Assembly (NCBI GenBank): GCA_023554445.1
Contig: JAMJQQ010000094.1
Location: 20,488-84,487, forward strand
Direction of reading: 5' to 3'
Source of the DNA: Carthagonibacter metallireducens
GTDB taxonomy: Bacteria > Gemmatimonadota > Gemmatimonadetes > Palauibacterales > Palauibacteraceae
DNA: 64,000 bases
Numbering within the stretch: position 1 is the first letter of the stretch; each line of letters opens with the position of its first letter. Below the pieces are notes generated by a model. The model saw nothing but the letters and a program-made list of their open reading frames with translations. It did not search any database and was not told the origin of the DNA. Below, in pieces: positions 25,710 through 34,697 of the stretch. The position numbers and the translations under genes are program-made.

Positions 25710-26938
25710 TGGCGCAGCAGCGATGCCTGGCGGGGCTCGACGTCGGGTCGGAGTCGACCTGTGCCGTGCTGATCGAGCTCAGTGTGCCGTGGGGCGAAGG
25801 AGATGTCGAGGCTCGAGTTCTCGGAGTGGGGGAGGCACCTACCGCCGGCGTGCGCAATCGCGTGGTCACCAACATCGATTCGACCGTCGAATCGATCCGC
25901 ACGGCGCTGCGCCGCGCAGAGGAGATGGCCGGAGCCGAAGCCTCCGTCGTGTACGCGGGCATCGGCGGTGATCACGTGGAGGTCGATGCTTCCACCGGGG
26001 TGGTGGCGATCTCGGGTCGGGAGATCGCGTCCCGCGACCTGGATCACGTTCACGAGGTCGCCAGCGCCATCGTGGTCCCGGACGACCGCGAGCTCCTGCA
26101 TGCGATTCCCCAGGACTACGTGGTGGACGGGGTGGCAGGCGTTCAGGATCCGACCGGCATGGAGTCCACACGGCTGGAGTCGGAGGTCTGTGTGGTGACA
26201 TCCGGCGCGGTGCCGGCTCAGAACCTCCGGAAAGCGATCGATCGGGCGGGCTGGAAGCTCGAGGAACTCGTGCTGGCCCCGCTCGCGACGAATCTCGCGG
26301 TTCTCACCGAGAATCAGCGTCGTGAGGGCGTCGTTCTCGTGGAAATCGGAGCGGCCGCTACGGAAGTGCTGGCGTTCAAGGACGAGAGGCTTCGGCTGTT
26401 CGCGACCCTTCCCTGGGGGGGAGCGACGGTGACCAACGACATCGTAAAGGGGCTCGGCGTCCCGACGTCGACGGCCGAGACTCTCAAGTCGGAGCACGGC
26501 AGCGCGCAGACCAGGAGAGTGGACGCCGCCGAGAGCCTCGAGATTCCGGGGCCCACGCCGGGATCCGTTCGGAGCGTCTCCAGGGAGTTGCTCGCCCACA
26601 TCATCGAACAGCGGATGGATGAGATGCTGGGGCTGATTTACGACGAGCTGGAGAGTCGTGATCTGCTCGATTCCGTCCCCTGCGGTGTGGTACTCGCGGG
26701 CGGTGCGGCTGGAATGGATGGCGTGGCGGAACTCGCGCAGGAGGTGTTCAACCTTCCGGTCTCGCTGGGAGAGCCCGGAGTCGGTTTGACCGGACTCGTT
26801 GATGCGGTGCGCGGACCCGAGTACGCCACGGCCGTCGGTCTGGCGCTCTATGGCCGTCATCGGAGGGCGGAGAGACCCGTCGGATCGGCAATGCGAGCAA
26901 TCGGAAGAGTCACGAGCTGGCTGAGGGAGTTTTTCTGA
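25706..26938 (+). CDS. ftsA: Cell division protein FtsA
   Basis: A 410-residue actin-like ATPase that tethers FtsZ to the membrane. It has the phosphate-1 loop (AGLDVGSESTCAVLIE), the FtsA-specific SHS2-containing 1C domain (about 85-170), the phosphate-2 segment LVEIGAAATEVLAF, GVVLAGGAAGMDGV for adenosine binding, and a C-terminal amphipathic helix (SAMRAIGRVTSWLREFF) that is the membrane anchor. The stop shares one base with an ATG at 26938 upstream of ftsZ. Confidence 0.95.
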   Translation: MMAQQRCLAGLDVGSESTCAVLIELSVPWGEGDVEARVLGVGEAPTAGVRNRVVTNIDSTVESIRTALRRAEEMAGAEASVVYAGIGGDHVEVDASTGVVAISGREIASRDLDHVHEVASAIVVPDDRELLHAIPQDYVVDGVAGVQDPTGMESTRLESEVCVVTSGAVPAQNLRKAIDRAGWKLEELVLAPLATNLAVLTENQRREGVVLVEIGAAATEVLAFKDERLRLFATLPWGGATVTNDIVKGLGVPTSTAETLKSEHGSAQTRRVDAAESLEIPGPTPGSVRSVSRELLAHIIEQRMDEMLGLIYDELESRDLLDSVPCGVVLAGGAAGMDGVAELAQEVFNLPVSLGEPGVGLTGLVDAVRGPEYATAVGLALYGRHRRAERPVGSAMRAIGRVTSWLREFF

Positions 26939-27048
26939 TGACCCGGAGACCGACGCAACCGTCGGACGCGATCGATGCGCGTTCCGCGTGCGGCGACTCG
27001 ACCGGGAACTACGTCAAGGCAGGAAGAACACACGAGCGGGAGGGACAG

Positions 27049-28215
27049 ATGGTATTCGAGTTCGACGATGCGGCGACCCGGAACGCGAGGATGAAAGTGG
27101 TGGGGGTCGGGGGTGCCGGCGGCAACGCTGTGAACCGGATGATCGACGAGAGTCTCGACGGTGTCGAGTTCATCGCGATCAATACCGATGCACAGGCGCT
27201 GAAGAACTGCGAGGCCCACATCAAGCTCCAGGTGGGACGCAAGCTGACCCGGGGATTGGGTGCCGGTGCGCGTCCGGAGGTGGGTCGGCAAGCGATTACG
27301 GAGAGCGAGGAAGAGGTGCGGCGAGCCCTGGAAGGGGCCGACCTGGTGTTCGTTACAGCCGGCATGGGCGGAGGCACGGGAACGGGAGCGGCGCCGCGGG
27401 TCGGACAGATCGCATCCGAGCTCGGTGCTCTGGTGATCGCGATCGTGACTCGTCCCTTCCTGTTCGAGGGAAAGAAGCGGATGCGCCACGCCGAGCTCGG
27501 GATGAAGGACCTGCGGCGCTCCGTGGACACGATGATCGTAGTGCCGAACGAGCGACTTCTTTCGGTAGTCGGAAAGGGAACCACCTTTCGCGATGCTCTC
27601 AAGAAAGCCGATGAAGTCCTGCTCCACGCGACGCAGGGGATCTCTGACCTGATCAGCGTGACCGGAGAGGTCAACGTCGACTTCGCGGACGTTCGCACGG
27701 TGATGTCCAACCGGGGAGCGGCCCTGATGGGCACCGGTGAGGCGACCGGTGAGAACCGGGCCGTCGAAGCGGCACAGCAGGCGATTTGCTCACCGCTTCT
27801 CGACAACGTATCCATCAACGGCGCTACCGGAGTCCTGGTGAACATCTCGGGTGGGCTGGATCTCGCGATCGACGAGGTCACGACGATCAACTCGATCGTT
27901 CAGGAAGCGGCAGGTGAAGAGGCCGAGATGATCTTCGGCGCGGTCCACGACCCGGATCTCGAGGGGCGCATTCGGGTTACCGTCATCGCGACGGGTTTCG
28001 GTGATGAGGCGGAGATGGAGCCCGTCCCGACGCTCAAAGTGGTTCCGCCGGCCCCGGTGCGGGCTGACGATTCCGGTCCGAGACTCGTGAGCATCTCCGG
28101 TGGAGATCCCGAGGCGATCATGCCCGAGACTCATCAGATTCGTGGCAAGCTGGGGTCAAGAATGCAGCTCGAAGACCTCGAGATCCCGACGTTCATACGA
28201 AGGCAGATGGACTGA
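27049..28215 (+). CDS. ftsZ: Cell division GTPase FtsZ
   Basis: A 388-residue tubulin homologue that forms the Z ring. It has the GTP loop GMGGGTGTGAAP (residues 105-116), the T7 synergy loop (NVDFADV) and a conserved C-terminal peptide (DLEIPTFIRRQ) that binds FtsA and other partners. The linker before that peptide is short, about 45 residues. Start 27049 is chosen for the strong GGGAGGGAC seven bases before it and a normal N-terminus; the frame is open to ATG 26938, which overlaps ftsA but has no support in the family. The 110 bp between ftsA and this start hold no other clear gene. Confidence 0.97.
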   Translation: MVFEFDDAATRNARMKVVGVGGAGGNAVNRMIDESLDGVEFIAINTDAQALKNCEAHIKLQVGRKLTRGLGAGARPEVGRQAITESEEEVRRALEGADLVFVTAGMGGGTGTGAAPRVGQIASELGALVIAIVTRPFLFEGKKRMRHAELGMKDLRRSVDTMIVVPNERLLSVVGKGTTFRDALKKADEVLLHATQGISDLISVTGEVNVDFADVRTVMSNRGAALMGTGEATGENRAVEAAQQAICSPLLDNVSINGATGVLVNISGGLDLAIDEVTTINSIVQEAAGEEAEMIFGAVHDPDLEGRIRVTVIATGFGDEAEMEPVPTLKVVPPAPVRADDSGPRLVSISGGDPEAIMPETHQIRGKLGSRMQLEDLEIPTFIRRQMD

Positions 28216-28252
28216 GAACGCCTGGGCGGCCTGCAGGCGCAAGGACAACGCT

Positions 28253-29587
28253 GTGAAACACGTAAACGAAGCGCCGCCGCCGGCCGGCGGAGAGTCGCCA
28301 CGTGCGATGGATCGGGGAGCGGTTCCGCTCGCGCTCGCCGGGCTCATCGCCGGGGGTATCCTGTTGGCCGTCGCTTTCTTCGTGCCCGGGCCCGAGGCTC
28401 CGGACGAACCCGTTCCAGTCGTAGTCGTTCCCGCTCCACTCCCTCCCGTGAGCGGGTACGACACACTCGGCTCGGGCGAGACGCTCGGCGAGTTGCTGGT
28501 TGCCAACGGTCTCGGACCGGCGAGCGCTTACGCCGTAACGGAGGTCGTCCGGGGCTTCAAGAGCCCGAGGTCTCTCCGTCCCGGTCTGATAGCCCGTTTC
28601 ACAGCCGTGTCCGGTTCCGAGCCCGATCGGATCGTGCTGCAGCTGAGTCCCGATTCGCTACTCGATCTGGTTGCGGCCGATACCACGTGGAACGGAGCCG
28701 TCCACGAGGTGCCCGTGAGCATCGACACGGTCGTCCTCGCCGGTCTGATCGAATCGAGTCTCTGGTTCGCCGAATTGAGCGGAGACGTCGAGAAGCTGGG
28801 GGAGGACGAGTTCAGCGAATATGTCTTCGACCTGGCCGACGTGTTCGCGTGGAAGGTGGACTTCACGCGGGACATCAGGCGTGGTGACGCGTTTCGGGCG
28901 GCAATCGAGAGGGAACGCCGACCGGACGGCTCGATTCGATCACGCCGCTTTCTCGCAATCGAGCTACGGAATCGGAATCGGGACCTGCAGGCGATTCCCT
29001 TTCAACGGCCCGACGGACGGAGGGAGTACTTCGACGTGGAGGGGGAGGCGCTCAAGGGCGTCTTCTTGCGCTACCCCGTGCCATTCCGGATCACGAGCGG
29101 ATTCTCCCGGCGCAGGTATCACCCGGTGTTGAAGCGCAACCGGGCCCACCTCGGCATCGACTACGGCGCTCCGCATGGAACTCCGGTCAAGGCTACGGCC
29201 GCCGGGACCGTAGTCCGAGCGGGTACCTGGGGGAGCTTCGGACGGATCGTAGAGATACGGCATGTGAAGAATTTCAGCACCCGCTACGCCCACCTGAGCT
29301 CAATTGCGCGCGGAGTAACGGCGGGAGCCTTCGTGCAGCAGGGTCAGATCATCGGGCGGGTCGGCTCCACGGGACTCGCGACGGGGCCGCACCTCCACTA
29401 CGAGTTTCTGCAGGCCGGCACGCATCGGAATCCGGCGACACTCGAACTTCCGTCGGCCGAACGGCTGGAAGACGAACACGTCGACGCCTTCCGAGTCGAA
29501 CGCGATCAGGCCCTCGCATTGCTGGATGCTGTCCCACTGCCAGTGCCGTCGTCCGACTCCACGGCGGGACCGGCGGTCGCCGAATGA
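28253..29587 (+). CDS. M23 (LytM) family peptidoglycan endopeptidase
   Basis: A 444-residue protein with one N-terminal membrane helix (about 24-43), a Pro-rich spacer, a region resembling the OapA/LysM-like and Csd3-type domains of MepM-like hydrolases (about 65-280), then a LytM domain with the zinc ligands HLGIDYGAPHG (His, Asp) and HLHYEF. All catalytic residues are present, so it should be an active endopeptidase rather than an EnvC-type activator. It starts at GTG 28253 with AAGGA eight bases before. It follows ftsZ by 37 bp, which suggests it cleaves septal peptidoglycan. Confidence 0.9.
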   Translation: MKHVNEAPPPAGGESPRAMDRGAVPLALAGLIAGGILLAVAFFVPGPEAPDEPVPVVVVPAPLPPVSGYDTLGSGETLGELLVANGLGPASAYAVTEVVRGFKSPRSLRPGLIARFTAVSGSEPDRIVLQLSPDSLLDLVAADTTWNGAVHEVPVSIDTVVLAGLIESSLWFAELSGDVEKLGEDEFSEYVFDLADVFAWKVDFTRDIRRGDAFRAAIERERRPDGSIRSRRFLAIELRNRNRDLQAIPFQRPDGRREYFDVEGEALKGVFLRYPVPFRITSGFSRRRYHPVLKRNRAHLGIDYGAPHGTPVKATAAGTVVRAGTWGSFGRIVEIRHVKNFSTRYAHLSSIARGVTAGAFVQQGQIIGRVGSTGLATGPHLHYEFLQAGTHRNPATLELPSAERLEDEHVDAFRVERDQALALLDAVPLPVPSSDSTAGPAVAE

Positions 29588-29600
29588 CCCGGGGCCGGGG

Positions 29601-31580
29601 ATGCCCTCCGGCCCGGTGATCTGGCTCTTCGGAGCCGCGGCTGCGGCCGCAGCCGCCGCCTGGATCCGATACGGAATTCGCGAGGAAAAGGTGCCGGGTC
29701 GACTGGTGCCGGCTTTCCTCTGGGCCTGCGCCGTCTTCCTGCTGCTCTACGGTCTCCGGCTGCCCCCGATTCGATCAGGTCCGGTCTCCATGTCTCCGCG
29801 CACCGTGCTGCTCGACATCTCCGCGAGCATGGACCTGCCCGTCGCCGTCGGCGCGGGATCACGTCTCGATTCGGCACGGGCGAGGGCGGTCAGAGAAGAC
29901 GCGGACTCGCAGATTCAATTCGGGCGCGAGGCTATCACCGCCTCAGAAGACGCGCCCCCGGAAGCTTTTCCGGTCGATGTGAATCGTGCCGGCACACTCC
30001 TCGCGCCTGCGCTGCGAGCAGCCCGGGCGACGGGTGCCGACAGCGTAATCGTGATCTCCGATGGAGAGTTCGAAGATCGGGAGGCGGCTCGCCGGGAAGC
30101 GGCTCGACTCGGCCTCGGCGTGAGGGAGACTCGGGTGGCCGGACCGGTGAGCCGGACTACGGTCCGCGAGGTGCTCTACCCGGCGCGTGTGTCGGCGGGA
30201 GACACGATCCGCTTCCGGGTGGAAATCTGGTCGCCCGGCGGCGAGGGGGCGGCGACTACTCAACCGGACACCGATTCGGTGACGGTGCTGGCAACCGCGT
30301 CGGATGGACGGACCGCCTCGGTCCGCACCGAACGGCCGGCCCCAGGAAGAGGACGCTTCGTGCAAGTGGACCTGCCGACGCCTGCTTCGCGACAGGAAAC
30401 GGAGTGGCGGCGATTCGAGGTACGACTTGCCGCCGGTGCCGATCCGCTGGATGCGCAGCCGGCCAGGAGTGCATGGATCGGCATCTCGCCGACCCGCTTC
30501 GGTCCCGTCGTCGTGTCCGTCGACCCCGACTGGGAGCCCGCTCACGTCCTGCCGGTGCTGGAGCGAGCGTCGAACGGCGAGGCTCGCGCCTACCTGCGCG
30601 TCGGCCCCGACCGCTGGGTCCGTGCGGGACCCGATCCGAAAGTCGTCAGCCCGGAGCGGGTTCGCGCCGACGCGGCTTCGTCCGACCTCCTGGTCGTGCA
30701 GGGAGCTCCGGTTGCCCTGCCGTCCTGGCTTCAGACAACGGCCGCTCGCCATGACCGACTGCTCCTCCTGGCCAGAGGATCGGGTCCCGTGCCCGGAACC
30801 GATGTGGACGTCGGAGCGCCGGTCGAAGGAGAGTGGTTTCTCACGCTTCCGCCCTCGCCGAGCCCGGTCGGTGCGTTTCTTTCGGGGCTGGACGCCGGAC
30901 CGCTACCCCCCGTATTCGCGCTTCGGCGGCTTCAGGGGCGGCTGCCGGGGACGGTAGTCGAATTCCGACGCGACCGACGCGGAGATGCTCTGCCCGGCGT
31001 CGCGATCGTCACATCCGGCTCACGCAGGACGGTGATCGTGGTGGCTGAGGGCACCTGGCGCTGGTCGGCGCGAACCGGAGTCTCCCGGGCGGTGTATCGC
31101 GCGCTGTTCTCCGGTATCTCGGCCTGGCTGTTGGAGGATGTGCAGCGGGACCCGGTGGTCCTGGCGCCTGAAGATGGCGATTCCGACAGCCCGGCTGGAT
31201 GGAACGTGGCCGCGGGCGTCTCGGATCTGCTCCTGGTGGTGCGGGACTCGACGGGGGCGGAGGTCTGGCGGCATGAGGCCGATTTCCCGGGCCGGCGGAT
31301 CACTGGGCCACCGCTCCCCGAAGGCGACCTGTCGTTCGAGGTGAGCGGAAACCTCGATGGAGCGAGCTTCACCGGCGGGCATCCGTTCAGCGTGGCCGGT
31401 TACGCCGCCGAACTTGCCGGGCGGTCGACAGGACGATCGCTGACGATCGAGGCGAATCTCGGATCGGACGAGGAATCGGGCCGTCCGGGAGGACGCGGAC
31501 CACCGGTATGGCCTTTCGCATTGGCCGCCCTGTTGTTCTGCGGGGAGTGGTACCTGCGACGGCGGCTCGGACTGCGGTAA
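29601..31580 (+). CDS. Membrane protein with vWA-like domain (BatA-like)
   Basis: A 659-residue protein with two N-terminal helices (about 5-21, holding a run of nine alanines, and 36-53) and one at the C-terminus (about 640-655). Between them lies a large extracytoplasmic part. Residues 69-76 (VLLDISAS, Asp72-Ser74-Ser76) and VIVISDGEFED form a metal-ion-dependent adhesion site, so the first domain is von Willebrand A-like; the next 400 residues look like beta-rich domains. Similar proteins occur near BatA/MoxR loci, but no moxR is here. It sits between the M23 gene and ftsY. Function unknown. Confidence 0.7.
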   Translation: MPSGPVIWLFGAAAAAAAAAWIRYGIREEKVPGRLVPAFLWACAVFLLLYGLRLPPIRSGPVSMSPRTVLLDISASMDLPVAVGAGSRLDSARARAVREDADSQIQFGREAITASEDAPPEAFPVDVNRAGTLLAPALRAARATGADSVIVISDGEFEDREAARREAARLGLGVRETRVAGPVSRTTVREVLYPARVSAGDTIRFRVEIWSPGGEGAATTQPDTDSVTVLATASDGRTASVRTERPAPGRGRFVQVDLPTPASRQETEWRRFEVRLAAGADPLDAQPARSAWIGISPTRFGPVVVSVDPDWEPAHVLPVLERASNGEARAYLRVGPDRWVRAGPDPKVVSPERVRADAASSDLLVVQGAPVALPSWLQTTAARHDRLLLLARGSGPVPGTDVDVGAPVEGEWFLTLPPSPSPVGAFLSGLDAGPLPPVFALRRLQGRLPGTVVEFRRDRRGDALPGVAIVTSGSRRTVIVVAEGTWRWSARTGVSRAVYRALFSGISAWLLEDVQRDPVVLAPEDGDSDSPAGWNVAAGVSDLLLVVRDSTGAEVWRHEADFPGRRITGPPLPEGDLSFEVSGNLDGASFTGGHPFSVAGYAAELAGRSTGRSLTIEANLGSDEESGRPGGRGPPVWPFALAALLFCGEWYLRRRLGLR

Positions 31581-31597
31581 ACGGACTCGGAGATGGA

Positions 31598-32542
31598 ATG
31601 AGGCAGAGAAAGAGAGACGGAACGGGCCGAGGCAGGGCCCGATCCCTGTGGCAGAAGATCGTGGACGTGTCGCTCACCGATGTCACCACCCTGGTGAAGG
31701 GTTTCGATGAAGATGCGATCGAGGAGCTGGAGCGGGTGTTGCTCGAAGCCGACTTCGGAGTCGACGTCACGATGGAATTGGTCGAGGAGCTCGAGCGTGC
31801 GGCCCAGAGAGGCAAGGTGAAGTCCGAGGATGATCTCCGGCAGTTTCTCGCCGATCGAATCCGTGCGGTGTTTGACGAAGCAGCGGAAGCCGGTGGGCTC
31901 GCAGAGCGGGAGCCCGGAGTCGACGACGACGGACCACGCGTAATCCTGCTGCTCGGCGTCAACGGTACCGGCAAGACGACTACGGCTGCCAAGCTCGTTC
32001 ACCGCGCACGCGGCCGCGGGAGCACGGTGATGCTGGCCGCGACCGACACTTTCCGCAGCGGCGCCCAGGAGCAGCTGCGAATCTGGGCCGACAAGCTGGG
32101 GGCGGAATTCGTCGGTGGCCAGGCAGGGGCGGACCCGGCGGCGGTGGCGTTCGATGCCGCCAGCGCCGCGGCGTCGCGCGGGGTCGATTGCCTGATCGTC
32201 GACACGGCGGGTCGCCTCCACACGCAACGCGGCCTGATGGAAGAACTCAGGAAGATCGACCGAGTCACAGGCCGAATCCTCCCAGGAGCGCCCCACGAAC
32301 GGTTGCTGGTAGTCGATGCGACGGCGGGTCAGAACGTGATCCACCAGGCGAGGGAGTTCGGAGAAGCGCTGCCGTTGACGGGAATCGTCCTCTCCAAGTT
32401 CGACAGCTCCGGGCGCGGCGGGACCGCGGTGGCAGTGGCCCGCGACTTTCACGTGCCGGTCAGATGGCTCGGTACCGGCGAGGGGGCCGAGGACCTGGAG
32501 CCGTTCGATGCCCGACTGTACGTGGAGAAGCTCCTGAACTAG
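31598..32542 (+). CDS. ftsY: Signal recognition particle receptor FtsY
   Basis: A 314-residue SRP GTPase lacking the long acidic A domain of E. coli FtsY: after about 20 basic residues it goes straight into the N domain (about 20-110), then the G domain with GVNGTGKTTTAAKLV (G1), DTFRSGAQEQL (G2), VDTAGRLH (G3), and LSKFDSSGRGGTAV (G4). It docks ribosomes making membrane proteins. ATG 31598 has GGAG before it; the open frame extends further upstream into the preceding gene. It is followed directly by recG (no gap). Confidence 0.96.
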   Translation: MRQRKRDGTGRGRARSLWQKIVDVSLTDVTTLVKGFDEDAIEELERVLLEADFGVDVTMELVEELERAAQRGKVKSEDDLRQFLADRIRAVFDEAAEAGGLAEREPGVDDDGPRVILLLGVNGTGKTTTAAKLVHRARGRGSTVMLAATDTFRSGAQEQLRIWADKLGAEFVGGQAGADPAAVAFDAASAAASRGVDCLIVDTAGRLHTQRGLMEELRKIDRVTGRILPGAPHERLLVVDATAGQNVIHQAREFGEALPLTGIVLSKFDSSGRGGTAVAVARDFHVPVRWLGTGEGAEDLEPFDARLYVEKLLN

Positions 32543-34615
32543 ATGGGAACTCACTCGAGGCTGCAGAGCCCGGTTCAATATCTGAAGGGCGTGGGACCGC
32601 GTCGCGCGGAGCGATTCGAGAAGCTCGGTGTGCGAAGTGGTCGTGATCTTCTCTACCACGTGCCGCGTCGGTACGAGGACGCGACCCGGGTGAACCGAAT
32701 CGGTTCGCTCCGACCCGGCGATGAGGCCACGGTAATCGGCGAAGTGGTGGCGAAGGGCGTCCTGCCAACCCGGAAGCGGCTCAGGATCTTCCGCGCGATC
32801 GTGCGCGACGCATCGGGCCGGATCGAGGTTGCCTGGCCAGGCCAGCCGTGGCTCGATCGACAGATTTCGAAGGGGGACCTCCTTCTCGTGACCGGCTCGG
32901 TCGGCTTCTTCCACGGCCTTCAGCTGCGACCCCGCGAGCACACCGTGCTGGCGAGGGAGGGGGAGAGGTCGGACGGCGGACGCGTTTTCCCGGTCTACGC
33001 GGCCACGGAGGGCCTGAGCCACAGGCAGATTCGAAACATCATCGAGGACAACCTCGACCCGCTGATCGAGGAAGTGGCCGAGCGTGAGGTGTTCCCCGCC
33101 GAATGGCTCGAATCGATGAGGCTGCCACGCCTCGAATCGGCGCTCGAGACGTTGCATCGTCCGAAGGAGATCGCCGACGTCGAGTCGGCGACCCGGCGAC
33201 TGGCCTGGGAGGAACTGTTCTTCCTTCAGCTTCTCCATGCGCGGGCGAGGCACGAAATCCGGAGTCGTGACCCCGGTCATGGAATGCGATCCGGATCGAA
33301 CCTGTCCACCTCTTTCCTCGACGCGCTGCCGTTCCGACTGACCGGAGCCCAGCAGCGTGCCTGGACCGAGATACAGGCAGACATGGAAGACGACGCTCGC
33401 ATGTATCGTCTCCTCCAGGGCGACGTCGGCATCGGTAAGACCGTGGTCGCAGCGGCGGCGATGCTGAAGGCCGTCGAGAACGGGCTGCAGTCGGTGCTGA
33501 TGGCTCCGACCGAGCTCCTGGCTGAACAGCACGTGCGAACCTTGACCGGACTGTTCGAAACCATTGGCCAGAGGCCCCGCTTGCTCACGGGCTCGGTGAC
33601 AGGCCGTGAACGTGCAGAGGTTCTGTCAGGGATGGCCGACGGCTCGCTCCCGCTCGTCATCGGCACGCACGCGCTCTTCCAGGAGGGCGTTTCGTTCGCC
33701 AGGCCCGGTCTGATGGTGATCGACGAGCAACACAGGTTCGGTGTGTCCCAGCGACGAGCCCTTCGGGACCTGGGTGGCTCGGCGGACATGCTCGTCATGT
33801 CTGCGACTCCGATTCCTCGCTCCCTGGCGCTGACGCTCTACGGCGATCTCGATCTGTCGGTAATCGACGAGATGCCTCCCGGGCGCAGGCCGATCCGGAC
33901 CGGTGTCCGCAGTTACGCCGACCGGGACGCAGCGCTGAGCTGGATACGAGGCGAGCTGGCGGCAGGGCGCCAGGCATACTTCGTTTACCCGTTGATCGAG
34001 GAATCGGAGGTGGTGGAGGCCACGGCCGTGAACGACGCCGTCACCGAACTTCGCCACCTTTATCCCGAGTTCGTCGTCGAAAGCGTCCATGGCCGGATGC
34101 CCCCGGCGCGAAAGGACGAGACCATGCGTCGGTTCGCAGCGGGCGAGATTGCTCTGCTGGTGGCGACCACGGTGATCGAGGTGGGGATCGATGTTCCGAA
34201 CGCGACCGTCATGGTGATCGAGCACGCTGAGAGATTCGGCCTGTCACAACTTCACCAATTGCGTGGCCGGGTGGGTCGCGGAGCGAAGCAGAGCTGGTGC
34301 GTGGCGTTTCATTCGGCGGAGGAGACCCCACCCCGACTTCGAGCGTTCGCCGCGACCAATGACGGTTTCCGCCTGGCTCGCGAGGACCTGAGACTCCGCG
34401 GGCAGGGCGACCTATTCGGTGCACAGCAGCACGGCGCTCCAGAGCTCCGGTTCGCAAATCTGGAGAGAGACGCCGATCTCCTGGAGCAGGCCAGGAAGCG
34501 GGCGCGCGAGATCGTCGACACCGACCCCGAACTCTCGTCGCGATCCCACCGCGCGCTGGCGCGGGAGCTCGTCGATCGCCACGCCGATCGCGAGGTGCTG
34601 TTCGCCATCGGTTGA
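32543..34615 (+). CDS. recG: ATP-dependent DNA helicase RecG
   Basis: A 690-residue helicase that remodels stalled replication forks. The N-terminal helix-hairpin-helix start (VQYLKGVGPRRAERFEKLGV) leads into the wedge/OB domain, then two RecA-like domains with the Walker A sequence GDVGIGKT (Lys299), the DEQHRFG box, SATPIPRSLALT, and the RecG-specific C-terminal RLRGQGDLFGAQQHG. In most RecG proteins the P loop is GDVGSGKT; here the Ser is Ile297. It starts immediately after the ftsY stop. Confidence 0.96.
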   Translation: MGTHSRLQSPVQYLKGVGPRRAERFEKLGVRSGRDLLYHVPRRYEDATRVNRIGSLRPGDEATVIGEVVAKGVLPTRKRLRIFRAIVRDASGRIEVAWPGQPWLDRQISKGDLLLVTGSVGFFHGLQLRPREHTVLAREGERSDGGRVFPVYAATEGLSHRQIRNIIEDNLDPLIEEVAEREVFPAEWLESMRLPRLESALETLHRPKEIADVESATRRLAWEELFFLQLLHARARHEIRSRDPGHGMRSGSNLSTSFLDALPFRLTGAQQRAWTEIQADMEDDARMYRLLQGDVGIGKTVVAAAAMLKAVENGLQSVLMAPTELLAEQHVRTLTGLFETIGQRPRLLTGSVTGRERAEVLSGMADGSLPLVIGTHALFQEGVSFARPGLMVIDEQHRFGVSQRRALRDLGGSADMLVMSATPIPRSLALTLYGDLDLSVIDEMPPGRRPIRTGVRSYADRDAALSWIRGELAAGRQAYFVYPLIEESEVVEATAVNDAVTELRHLYPEFVVESVHGRMPPARKDETMRRFAAGEIALLVATTVIEVGIDVPNATVMVIEHAERFGLSQLHQLRGRVGRGAKQSWCVAFHSAEETPPRLRAFAATNDGFRLAREDLRLRGQGDLFGAQQHGAPELRFANLERDADLLEQARKRAREIVDTDPELSSRSHRALARELVDRHADREVLFAIG

Positions 34616-34641
34616 CGTCTCACATACCCTCCGTCTAGCTT
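34612..34641 (+). promoter_or_regulatory. Possible asnS promoter
   Basis: TTGACG (34612-34617, overlapping the recG stop), an 18-bp spacer and TAGCTT (34636-34641) followed by CG. The same TTGAC...TAGCTTCG combination precedes truA. The -10 element is weak against the E. coli consensus. A start here gives a leader of about 50 nt to asnS. Confidence 0.45.
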
Positions 34642-34697
34642 CGCGGCTCCCGGGCCTCCGATCCGCCAGCAACGGTCTCTCACGAGGCGAGGAATCC

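Noticed and set aside
26938..27048. An N-terminal extension of FtsZ from ATG 26938
   Set aside because: The extra 37 residues are unlike FtsZ, and a strong ribosome binding site precedes ATG 27049.
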